The notes under the pieces are model-generated. The model saw only the letters and a program-made list of their open reading frames with translations, did no database searches and had not been told where the DNA came from. The translations under genes were made by a program, and so were the position numbers. Positions 26,119-34,150 of a DNA stretch of 51,213 bases are shown piece after piece; position 1 is the stretch's first letter; each line of letters starts with the position of its first letter. Source of the stretch: Chryseobacterium sp. FP211-J200 (GTDB lineage Bacteria > Bacteroidota > Bacteroidia > Flavobacteriales > Weeksellaceae); assembly GCF_001643375.1 (NCBI RefSeq), contig NZ_LSHB01000007.1:1-51213 (forward strand), in the 5' to 3' direction.

Positions 26119-26799
26119 TTATTGATTATTTAAAGAGTTTTCATACCAGTATCTGTTAAGTTTTTTTCCTCCCACAACTCCAAATGTATACGAATCTGGT
26201 TCTTCATCTTTTACATAATCACTGGGAGCCGGACAGTCAAAAACAGTAGTACTCAATTTAATTTTTTTAATTTTTCCTTCAGTATCTATTTGATACAAAT
26301 GATGAATTTCAAAAAATTCATTACCTGCACTCATTTTATATTTGCCTACTGCTAGACCAATTTTTCTGTTCTCCTTGTCTAATTGACAAATAGAATAGTC
26401 AAATTTCTTTTTAATTTTCAAAGTGTCTTTTAATATTTTATTTCCAGTGATAAACAAATATTTTGTGCTTCTTTTAGATTCTATTTTGGATAAATCAGTT
26501 TCATTACTTGCGATTAATTCAGTAACTATATAATCACTTTGACCAATTTTTTGCCATCCCTTTTGAATAAAATATTTAGAATTTTCATTAAAAATTTCCT
26601 TAATTTTTTTTGACTGCAAAACAGTAAATGAACCATCATTGCAAATCTTTTCAGAATATTTTTCTAATGAAAAAGGTTTGTTAATAATATCCATCTCTTG
26701 TCCTTTACAAAAAATGCAAACCGAAAATATCACAATAAATCTAAATTTATAAACCTCGTTGATCAGCTTTTTGAGGATTCCATTTTGTTTTTGTACCAT
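26119..26799 (-). CDS. Putative immunity lipoprotein of the GH19/M23 effector (family A, short)
   Basis: I take the ATG at 26799 (MVQKQNGILKKL, then FIVIFSVCIFC lipobox), giving 226 aa. The gene begins inside the 3' end of the effector gene, overlapping by 53 bases, the classic layout of effector-immunity pairs. The mature part contains LKDTLKIKKKFDYSI, GLAVGKYKM and DCPAPSDYVKDEEPDSYTFGVV, shared with the family A proteins at 20767-21846 and the broken 19586-20691. A lipid anchor puts it in the periplasm, where a peptidoglycan hydrolase would have to be blocked. Function inferred from position and location. Confidence 0.72.
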   Translation of the reverse strand: MVQKQNGILKKLINEVYKFRFIVIFSVCIFCKGQEMDIINKPFSLEKYSEKICNDGSFTVLQSKKIKEIFNENSKYFIQKGWQKIGQSDYIVTELIASNETDLSKIESKRSTKYLFITGNKILKDTLKIKKKFDYSICQLDKENRKIGLAVGKYKMSAGNEFFEIHHLYQIDTEGKIKKIKLSTTVFDCPAPSDYVKDEEPDSYTFGVVGGKKLNRYWYENSLNNQ

Positions 26800-29155
26800 C
26801 TTGTTTATATTTGTAGTTGACAGCATCATCTTGATCTTTCGTATCATAAGAATTTAATTTTATAAATCTAGCTGGGTTAGTTCTTTTTGCCTTTTTTGTA
26901 CCATAAGCATTTTGTACAGTCGCTATTTCTAAATGTAGATGAGGACTTGGAATATTGCTTGCAATACTTCCAGAAACTCCAGAGTATCCGATAAGTGTGC
27001 CTGCTGTAACTTTTCCGCTTTGTACTACTCTTTTACTCAAGTGCATATAAATAAGGTAAACATCATCAGTTTCTTTTATGTCAATCCCTTTTTCTTCGCC
27101 TTTTGTAAATTCTAATTGATAATTAACCTTTTTTTCTTGTTCTAATAAGTCTTTTACATTTTCAATTTTGATTCTAATAGTTTGTCCCGCAGAATTTCCT
27201 GGGGTTGATTCCACAACATCGCCATCCAGGCAAGCATAAACTGGAGTTCCTTCAAATTCATCTTTAATATATGGTAATGCAAATAAATCTAGACCAGAAT
27301 GGTATTTGGTATAGCTGTCTCTAACATCTCCATAAGCTCCATTTACAGGTTTTATATTTCCTGATGAATTATATTTAGTTCTCCGTGGGTTATCAACAGG
27401 ATTATGCCATTTTCCCGATGGTTTTGTTGTTTTCGGTTGAACCACACCTGGTTCACATTCATCTATTCTGAAAACCTTACTTGTAATATTCTGAAAATTA
27501 GATTTTCTTTTTTTCTTAGATTCTTCGTCATCTTCTTTATTAATGAGATAAGTGACTTTATCTACAATTTCAGGAGATTTATCTTTTTTAATGACGTCGC
27601 TGATCTTTTTCCATTTCCAAAATCCCATTGCAGAATAAACAGCATATTTTTTGTCGGTAAGAATATCCTTAGGAGACGAAACAATATCTACACTTGGATC
27701 AAAATGTTTAATTTCATTATTTACTTTTTCATAATTCTCTTTCCAAGTTAATTGAATTAGACCTTTGCCTCTATATTTACTTCCATCGCCAGATTCTACA
27801 CTGCCATTGCCGTATTTGTTAGAATAAGCATAATTAGCAAGCATATCTTCATTTGCAGCTTGAACTCCTTTATCTCGATAACTATTTAAATCTTTTCGAC
27901 CATATTTTTCAGCAACATCCGGATTACTTCTAAAATAAGATAAATTACAAGATTTCTTTTTGCTGCCATTTGCAAAATATCCACCTTTTTTGGTATTCAA
28001 ATTACCTTTTACCCAATTCGTGCCTTCACTATACCAATAGCCATTTTTAAGAGCATCGGTGGAGTAATTCATACTTTCAGGGCTTTTAATTGTTAAAGAA
28101 CTTCCCGTTTCTTTTAGTACTTGCGCAAAAAAGTGCGCTTTCTTTAAACAAGTGTCAATTCCGAAATATTTTGCTCCATTGTTGAAATGTTTTACAATCT
28201 CTTCCAAATCACTAGGATTTTTAACAGCTGTAAATATTTTTTGAAGTTCTTCAATAGTTACTTTTTTACATCTAGGACATTCTCTATCTTCTTGTTTTTG
28301 TCCGCTGGGTTGTGGATTTACCTGTGTAGTAGATTTCACCTGGTCCACAATAAAATCACCAATCTTACCAAGCCCATCTGCGACAACATCAGTAGTATTT
28401 TGGATGATAGAATAAACAGTAGATTCAGGTTGTGTTGTGGTTTTGGGAGTAGTAGTTGTTGGTGTTGATGAATTGCTTACTTCTACAGATTCCTTGTTAG
28501 AAATAGTTTTGTTTTCATATTGAGCAGTAACAAAAAATTTCTTTGTGGCATTTGAATTTCTTGTGAAAAAGCTCACAAGAGTTGGTTGCGTAGCATAATC
28601 CATTAAACTAAACTGCACTTTTGCTATTCCATTTTTATCAACTCTTGCCGTTTTTGGTTTCTTATATTTTTCAGATTCTGAAGCTCCTTCTTCCCAAAGG
28701 TAGAATGTAATTTCTTTTCCAAACAGATTGGCTGTCCGTGCTTCAGCACTCAAGCTTTCATTGAATTTTGCTTTATTGATATTGGCGTTTCCACGATTCA
28801 ACAATATTACCCTGCCAATTACTGGTTCTTTAAAACTTCTAGGAGTTACTATTAAATTTGCAATTAACTTTTTTTCAGTCACATTCATTAAGTTTTTCCC
28901 TTCCTTGTGCACCTCGATTTTATATGGAATCCCTACTACTTTTTCGCCAAAAATATAAGGTACTTTTTCACCATATTTTATATTATTTGAAACTTGTTTC
29001 CAGCCAAGTGTTTTATCTTTTTTAAATAATGTCCAGATATATTTTTCTACCGGCTGTTTTGCAAATAGAGAAGTTCCAAATTCAAACATTGAACTAATTT
29101 CATAGAAATTTTTTTCTTCTGCTTTTGGGCTTGTATTTCCTTTTATTACATTCAT
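26747..29155 (-). CDS. T6SS effector with two peptidoglycan-hydrolase domains (GH19-like and M23)
   Basis: An 802-residue protein without a signal peptide. Residues 1-230 are a beta-rich N-terminal region of unknown fold, probably the loading part. Residues 231-290 are a Thr/Pro/Gln linker. Residues about 297-545 form a GH19 chitinase/lysozyme-like domain (AHFFAQVLKETGS with catalytic-type E349, YRGKGLIQLTWKENY at 461-475). Residues about 580-770 form an M23 metallopeptidase: H619 and D623 in YHSGLDLF, H705 in YMHLS, and HLH at 739-741, the zinc set of lysostaphin-type endopeptidases. It would cut both glycan strands and peptide cross-links of target peptidoglycan. It follows the PAAR-like gene by 13 bases and is followed by an overlapping immunity candidate. 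Confidence 0.88.
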   Translation of the reverse strand: MNVIKGNTSPKAEEKNFYEISSMFEFGTSLFAKQPVEKYIWTLFKKDKTLGWKQVSNNIKYGEKVPYIFGEKVVGIPYKIEVHKEGKNLMNVTEKKLIANLIVTPRSFKEPVIGRVILLNRGNANINKAKFNESLSAEARTANLFGKEITFYLWEEGASESEKYKKPKTARVDKNGIAKVQFSLMDYATQPTLVSFFTRNSNATKKFFVTAQYENKTISNKESVEVSNSSTPTTTTPKTTTQPESTVYSIIQNTTDVVADGLGKIGDFIVDQVKSTTQVNPQPSGQKQEDRECPRCKKVTIEELQKIFTAVKNPSDLEEIVKHFNNGAKYFGIDTCLKKAHFFAQVLKETGSSLTIKSPESMNYSTDALKNGYWYSEGTNWVKGNLNTKKGGYFANGSKKKSCNLSYFRSNPDVAEKYGRKDLNSYRDKGVQAANEDMLANYAYSNKYGNGSVESGDGSKYRGKGLIQLTWKENYEKVNNEIKHFDPSVDIVSSPKDILTDKKYAVYSAMGFWKWKKISDVIKKDKSPEIVDKVTYLINKEDDEESKKKRKSNFQNITSKVFRIDECEPGVVQPKTTKPSGKWHNPVDNPRRTKYNSSGNIKPVNGAYGDVRDSYTKYHSGLDLFALPYIKDEFEGTPVYACLDGDVVESTPGNSAGQTIRIKIENVKDLLEQEKKVNYQLEFTKGEEKGIDIKETDDVYLIYMHLSKRVVQSGKVTAGTLIGYSGVSGSIASNIPSPHLHLEIATVQNAYGTKKAKRTNPARFIKLNSYDTKDQDDAVNYKYKQDGTKTKWNPQKADQRGL

Positions 29156-29168
29156 AATTTGTCTTTTT

Positions 29169-29885
29169 TTATTCTACCTCAAAACTATCCGGATTCATTT
29201 CTTCCTGAAACTCTTCAAAATCCACAATAGGATTATATGCCTGCTGTTCCTGAGAATTTGCATTATTCACATTACTTTTTCCAGCTTCGCTTTGCTGGCC
29301 GTGTTTCATGACTGTGATTTTCCCACCTGTTGCGCACATCAATTCTGATATTTCTGTCACGGCACTTTTGCCCATCACTTTTACCTTGTCGTAAGTCTTT
29401 GTCCATTTGCCGGCAGGTGCGTAAGCACAGGGATTTCCGTTTTTTACACTGCACGTCCCAAAAGGCATTGCAGGCGGATTGAAGATAAGATCATCTTCCG
29501 TAACAGCTAAATAATCAACTTCACCTTTTTCGTCATTCCAAAAATGTTTTTGATGGCTGGTCACTTTGAAGTTCGGAAACTTTGCGCCTTTGTCACAACA
29601 CGCCATTCCTTTTTGAACAACGAAGTATTTACCATCATGTTCGCTAGAGCTGCTCTCACTTTGCTTATCTTGCTCTGTTTCACTTTCGTTTTCGTCAGTT
29701 GATTCTTCATTTCCCTCCGGCTGTGAAGTCTCTTCTTCCATCGTGTCCTGTCCTTCGTCTATCGATTCATCTTCGAAGTCATTCGTAGGATCAGATTCGT
29801 CATTATTTTCCAATCTTTCCAGATCAGGTTGAACAAATTCATCTTCTTCTTGAGACAAATTATTGTGGTCAGGATATTTTTTCAT
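29169..29885 (-). CDS. PAAR-like (DUF4280) T6SS spike-tip protein with acidic N-terminal extension
   Basis: Residues about 85-200 match the DUF4280 PAAR-like family (VQKGMACCDKGAKFPNFKV, NPPAMPFGTCSVKNGNPCAYAPAGKW, SELMCATGGKITVMKHGQ). These proteins cap the spike and carry effectors. Residues 1-80 are extremely rich in Glu, Asp, Ser and Gln, which is unusual and likely disordered. The C-terminal 35 residues are also acidic. The start overlaps the end of the LysM gene by 17 bases and the effector follows, so the three form a delivery cassette. Confidence 0.85.
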   Translation of the reverse strand: MKKYPDHNNLSQEEDEFVQPDLERLENNDESDPTNDFEDESIDEGQDTMEEETSQPEGNEESTDENESETEQDKQSESSSSEHDGKYFVVQKGMACCDKGAKFPNFKVTSHQKHFWNDEKGEVDYLAVTEDDLIFNPPAMPFGTCSVKNGNPCAYAPAGKWTKTYDKVKVMGKSAVTEISELMCATGGKITVMKHGQQSEAGKSNVNNANSQEQQAYNPIVDFEEFQEEMNPDSFEVE

Positions 29886-30912
29886 CGTGTGTTATTTTTA
29901 AAGTTTGTTTTCTGTAAAGCTCATCCTCATTCCTGAAAGTTACGGAAGCCTCTGCCTCAAGCATTTTCTTTGTCTTTTTGTCCGTTAAATATCGTATTTC
30001 GATTTCGCCATCTGCTAATTCCTCAGATTCCTGATCAAACGATATTCCGCGTAGAATTTCCTGAAGGCTGAAAGCATCTTTGATATTTCCAGTAAGCAAA
30101 GTCTCTACAACTTCAGTTCCTTCATGATTGTACTCTGCACGCATAGAACACTTTAGCAAAAACGAATTTTGTAGGAAATAAAATCCTTCTGTCCAACTAT
30201 CAAACTTGTGAAACCACTCCATTTTTGGGAAAAGGACTTGATAAAGTAAGGAGGACGAAAACTGTTTCAGAATATGATCTCGATTCTCCAAACTTTCTTG
30301 GAATTTATCAAGATATGATCGATAGACCTCGCCGATAAAGAACTCTTCCAGATCTGGTCTTTCATTTCGGAACTTATCTTTAAGCTTTTCAAATTCAAAA
30401 ATACCGGAGATCTTGCCCTGAAAAGGAACGATGAAAGACATTGGATAGATTGCCTCGATGCATGCAAGTGAGATCAAACTCATTTTGTCATCAGGTTTTG
30501 TTCCATTCTTTTTGAAATCTGTACAACTTACATCTATGATCTCATCAGCAATATTGGTTTCCTTTTTTGACCTGAAATTGACCTCAACTTTATAATCCAG
30601 TTCCAGATCATCCTGCGACGTATTGACAAATGTCTCCTTCACAGCATAGGAATTTGAATAGAAATCCCGTGTGACACTTGATGATGGAAGTTCTATTTTC
30701 CTTGCAAGACTTAGTTGTTCGGGACTTTGATATGCTTTTGGGATGATGATCTGCTTCACGCCAACGAGATTGTTGAACCATAACTTTTCCATCTTTTCGC
30801 AATGGCTGTTATGGAAATCCTTCAACTGGTCGCCTGTCATTCCAATCTTTGCTCCGATAAGGTCGAGAGTTTCTCCAGGCTTCACCTCATATATCAGAAT
30901 ATTTTCATCCAT
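29869..30912 (-). CDS. LysM-domain protein of the PAAR-effector cassette
   Basis: 347 residues with an N-terminal LysM (about 6-55, YEVKPGETLDLIGAKIGMTGDQLKDFH) and no signal peptide, so it acts in the cytoplasm or as part of the injected complex. Residues 60-345 have no motif I know. Such LysM proteins sit beside DUF4280 genes in Bacteroidota T6SS loci and may be adaptors that join spike and effector, as LysM domains do in phage-tail-like machines. It is the first gene of the unit behind the 31004-31023 palindrome. Function inferred. Confidence 0.75.
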   Translation of the reverse strand: MDENILIYEVKPGETLDLIGAKIGMTGDQLKDFHNSHCEKMEKLWFNNLVGVKQIIIPKAYQSPEQLSLARKIELPSSSVTRDFYSNSYAVKETFVNTSQDDLELDYKVEVNFRSKKETNIADEIIDVSCTDFKKNGTKPDDKMSLISLACIEAIYPMSFIVPFQGKISGIFEFEKLKDKFRNERPDLEEFFIGEVYRSYLDKFQESLENRDHILKQFSSSLLYQVLFPKMEWFHKFDSWTEGFYFLQNSFLLKCSMRAEYNHEGTEVVETLLTGNIKDAFSLQEILRGISFDQESEELADGEIEIRYLTDKKTKKMLEAEASVTFRNEDELYRKQTLKITHDEKIS

Positions 30913-31003
30913 GGTCTTGTATTTTTGAAAAAATAAAATTGTGCTTTATAAATTTAAAAAATTAATCATGATGATCTATTGTTCTAAAAGACTATTTCAA
31001 AAA

Positions 31004-31023
31004 GTGTAGTAATTCTACGATAT
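31004..31023 (-). promoter_or_regulatory. Palindromic operator upstream of the LysM-PAAR-effector operon
   Basis: Reads GTGTAGTA-ATTC-TACGATAT on the plus strand. The left half is identical to the perfect palindrome before tssD copy 1; the right half is partly degraded. Seen from the minus-strand operon, the good half is proximal. I find no clear TAnnTTTG at the 20-base spacing used by the tssD genes. It lies 91 bases before the LysM start codon, comparable to tssD. Confidence 0.6.
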
Positions 31024-31036
31024 GGGTCTATTAAAC

Positions 31037-31067
31037 AAAAAATCCCAAAGACGTAATGTCTTGGGAT
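31037..31067 (-). terminator. Terminator after tssK
   Basis: Arms ATCCCAAGAC and GTCTTTGGGAT (one bulged base) with loop ATTAC, followed on the minus strand by six T. It separates the structural T6SS operon from the LysM-PAAR-effector operon. Confidence 0.8.
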
Positions 31068-31098
31068 CATGATTTTTATAAAGTGAAAATAGTGAGCG

Positions 31099-32244
31099 TT
31101 AGTCAATGACACTCCAACCTTTTTTCGGGTCGTTGTTGGATCTTACTTCCTGTTCATTGACGATGATATTCTCTTTTCTTTGACCAATGTAATCCAGTTC
31201 ACTCAATTTACCGAAGATCAATTCCAGACTTTTCAACATCTGATTGATATTGAAAAAATATTCTCCCGTATTGTGATGATCGTAGGTGATCTCGGCAGAA
31301 AGCGTCAACTGATTGAGTAGAGAATGTGGCGTGATCTCGCTCCATTCCAAACTGTAGTTCAGCATCTCCTCTAGTTCAGCCTGAACCATAAGTTGGGTAT
31401 CATTGTATAGTTGAAGTGCCAGTTTTGAGAAAATATTGATAAGAAAAATTGGTGGTTGCTCTGTCACAATATTTTTGAACTGAAAATAGTTTTCTCCAAT
31501 ATTTTTCACAATGGTCTTGCAGAGTGTTTTCACATTTTCCGCAAGTGTCGTATTTTGATTTTTATGCGCCGTTTTTTGAATGATCTTGAATGCGTATTGT
31601 CTCAGATTACTCAAAGAATTGGAATAGCTATTGTAATACTCTACCAGCTTTGGATGACTTTCTACGGAGCTGCAGGGCGGGATAAAGTTGGCATCTATCT
31701 GCGCCATTCCGGATTTCATCGCTACTTTTCCAAGCACCAGATAATTTCCGCCTGAATAGCTGCTATTGAGAACAGAAACATCTACCAGCTCGATGCGGTA
31801 ATTTGGTTTTGTAAACGGATGTCTTGGCGGAATCTCATCGGCATCTATATCACCAAAAGAAACGTGGTCAAAAGGATTGACCGACGCCAGGATATAGAAT
31901 TCCCCATCTACTTCTTCCTGATTCTGAGACATATTTTTCGCAAGATTCCTGATATTGACCTTGTAATCAAATAATTCAATTCGGTAGCCTGCAAGAGTAA
32001 CGGCTGTACATTTTTTGATAATGAGTTGGGCATCATTTGTCGCTGTGCTTTGTAACTCATAGATGGTTTTATCGCCAAATTTTTCTGTGATGGGAAGCAG
32101 TCCGAAATTAAAGGAATTGATCTGTATAGAATTGGAATCCCTTATAGAATCTATCATAAAGTCCTCCTGTTGTACAAGATGATCCTTGGATATCTTCATG
32201 CCGTCTACCCAATTTACGGCGTAATGTTTTATTGGCTGTATCAT
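31099..32244 (-). CDS. tssK: T6SS baseplate protein TssK
   Basis: 381 residues beginning with the conserved TssK-type opening YAVNWVDGMKISKDHLVQQEDF. TssK trimers link the baseplate to the membrane complex. The length is shorter than proteobacterial TssK (about 440 aa) but usual for subtype iii. The start overlaps the tssN stop by 4 bases (ATGA), so translation is coupled. It is the last gene of the minus-strand structural operon. Confidence 0.88.
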   Translation of the reverse strand: MIQPIKHYAVNWVDGMKISKDHLVQQEDFMIDSIRDSNSIQINSFNFGLLPITEKFGDKTIYELQSTATNDAQLIIKKCTAVTLAGYRIELFDYKVNIRNLAKNMSQNQEEVDGEFYILASVNPFDHVSFGDIDADEIPPRHPFTKPNYRIELVDVSVLNSSYSGGNYLVLGKVAMKSGMAQIDANFIPPCSSVESHPKLVEYYNSYSNSLSNLRQYAFKIIQKTAHKNQNTTLAENVKTLCKTIVKNIGENYFQFKNIVTEQPPIFLINIFSKLALQLYNDTQLMVQAELEEMLNYSLEWSEITPHSLLNQLTLSAEITYDHHNTGEYFFNINQMLKSLELIFGKLSELDYIGQRKENIIVNEQEVRSNNDPKKGWSVID

Positions 32245-33158
32245 AATGTTGAGCTTATTTGGTTAGCAATATTACCTTCCTCCTGATGTCTGATGACCCT
32301 TTTACAGATCACGATCTGGTTCTCGGTGATTTTATTGGTTATTATGTCTTGTTCAAAATCAATGTATTTTCTAATGCTAAAGAATGACCTCTTGATATAG
32401 AAGATCCAATAATATGGTTCGTTTCCAGAATCCATCAGTTTGATAGTTGCATTCGGGTTTTTGTGGTTGTAGTCGTCCACCACTCTGTAGAACCAATCTC
32501 CAAAAGTAATACCTGTCGGAAGTGTCTTTGCTTTCACGATAAATCTCTGTTGGTCTTCAGAATTCTTGCTCAGTTCTACATTTAGCACCATCAATTTATC
32601 AAAATCGACTCCTTGGAAATTGTGCGGTTTCTGGTCCGGATCGAACTTCCAGGTTTTGTAGATATCAAAAGGAATACTAATGAATTGAACATAGCAATAA
32701 TAGAAAATCAACGGAACGACGAAAATAACGATGCTAGTCGCAGCCATATACGGATTCCCCAGATCTTTACTCATCCATTTGAAGATCAAAGTAAACAGGA
32801 AACCACCAATGAGAATGCATGTGAGACTTAAGATCGCCTCAAAAAGAATGCTCATCCATAGCTTATCGATATGCTTTCTGAAATAATAATGCAGCAGATT
32901 GACATGCGCTATGCCTAATCCGAGGTACACCAACTGTGCGAAAAGATACCAATATGGATTGAAAAGATTACCAGAGAAGCCTAGAAATCCCGGTAAACAG
33001 AGACAAAAGCCTGATATCAGAACATAGAAAATGATGTGCTTTATCTTGATAGCAGGTTTACTTTTGCGAATGAGTGCCAGAATAAATACTAAAATCCCTG
33101 CAATGATTGGCATCAGAAGATATCTCAAGAAAATTCCTTTTACAGAACCTATTTCCAT
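32241..33158 (-). CDS. tssN: T6SSiii inner-membrane protein TssN
   Basis: 305 residues. The first 190 contain about five to six membrane helices (FLRYLLMPIIAGILVFILALI, IIFYVLISGFCLCLPGFLGF, ISIPFDIYKTW near the end of the last one). The C-terminal 115 residues are soluble (NFQGVDFDKLMVLNVELSKN). TssN belongs to the trans-envelope complex that replaces TssJLM in Bacteroidota. The position between tssG and tssK and the topology fit. Confidence 0.82.
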   Translation of the reverse strand: MEIGSVKGIFLRYLLMPIIAGILVFILALIRKSKPAIKIKHIIFYVLISGFCLCLPGFLGFSGNLFNPYWYLFAQLVYLGLGIAHVNLLHYYFRKHIDKLWMSILFEAILSLTCILIGGFLFTLIFKWMSKDLGNPYMAATSIVIFVVPLIFYYCYVQFISIPFDIYKTWKFDPDQKPHNFQGVDFDKLMVLNVELSKNSEDQQRFIVKAKTLPTGITFGDWFYRVVDDYNHKNPNATIKLMDSGNEPYYWIFYIKRSFFSIRKYIDFEQDIITNKITENQIVICKRVIRHQEEGNIANQISSTL

Positions 33159-33190
33159 ATTTCGTTTTTAGTTTTGTTTTGTTAAATATA

Positions 33191-34138
33191 TTAAATATAT
33201 GTCGAATATCCCAAGCGATTTGTATTTTCTGATGCATTTATAATAAAAGAATTGTCGCTCTTTTTTGTAATAAATTTTTCCTCGATCTTCACCGTGATCG
33301 GGATGAGATAATCATAGATACTTTGAAGCAGATCACGGAACGGCGTCCCCGGAACATATTTGTGTATCTGACCATAGGGGATCGCCCCAATGCTGACCTG
33401 CCAATTTCTTTCTCCATCCATATGATTACCACTTGGGATGAGTGTAATGCCCAACTTTGCATTTCCCAAAGAACAAATGCCAGATTCATCATCGTGTTCA
33501 TCGATTGTATTTGGCACGAAATCTATCTGTACTTTTACATTCAAAAAGGCGGTTAAAAATCTTTCTATCCAGCGTTTGTTCCCTCTCACCTCATGCAGGA
33601 AAGGCAGGATATAAAAAAAAGTCTTTGCGGTTTCCGAGTCCACTTTTTTCAGGAGTGGCCAAAGTTCGGCAAAGGTATTGACAAGTGTATCGGACTGATC
33701 AGCGATATCAAACTCCATTTCTTTCAGCAACGCAGAAACTTCCGTATAAAAAAACTCTTGTTCAAAAGGTTGGAAAAAATTTCTAGCGTTCTCCTCTACT
33801 TCTTTTTGCTTCCTGATCTCCTTCACCACACTTTCTACACCTCTACTAGAAGCAGCGCCCAAAGATGGCGGATGAAATAATCCCTCTGGCAGATAATCAT
33901 AGATGCTCTCCCGATAGGTCTCCATGATAATGGTCTCGTTGTCCAACCCATAATAAGTGGAATAGATATTCTTGATATCCTTGAGGTAAGGTCTGTCATT
34001 GATACCAATTCTCTTCACGTAGATGCTGGAACTGTTGTTGTAATATTTCAACAGGTTGGCTGCAACAGATTCTATTTTAAAATCGGTGCCTAGCTTATTG
34101 TATTTCAGTTCTGAGATATGCGGATTTTCTTTTATCAT
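33191..34138 (-). CDS. tssG: T6SS baseplate wedge protein TssG
   Basis: 315 residues with the divergent TssG pattern of Bacteroidota: FFYILPFLHEVRGNKRWIERFLTAFLNVKVQI in the middle and LGNAKLGITLIPSGNHMDGERNWQVSIG towards the end. TssG joins two TssF chains into the baseplate wedge. Its start is 12 bases after the tssF stop. The order tssE-tssF-tssG is conserved. Confidence 0.85.
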   Translation of the reverse strand: MIKENPHISELKYNKLGTDFKIESVAANLLKYYNNSSSIYVKRIGINDRPYLKDIKNIYSTYYGLDNETIIMETYRESIYDYLPEGLFHPPSLGAASSRGVESVVKEIRKQKEVEENARNFFQPFEQEFFYTEVSALLKEMEFDIADQSDTLVNTFAELWPLLKKVDSETAKTFFYILPFLHEVRGNKRWIERFLTAFLNVKVQIDFVPNTIDEHDDESGICSLGNAKLGITLIPSGNHMDGERNWQVSIGAIPYGQIHKYVPGTPFRDLLQSIYDYLIPITVKIEEKFITKKSDNSFIINASENTNRLGYSTYI

Positions 34139-34150
34139 TCCATTATTGAT

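Noticed and set aside
12858-26799. Prophage, integron or transposon origin of the AT-rich lipoprotein run
   Set aside because: No integrase, transposase, attachment repeats or phage genes were found; paralogy and gene-end remnants fit homologous recombination instead.
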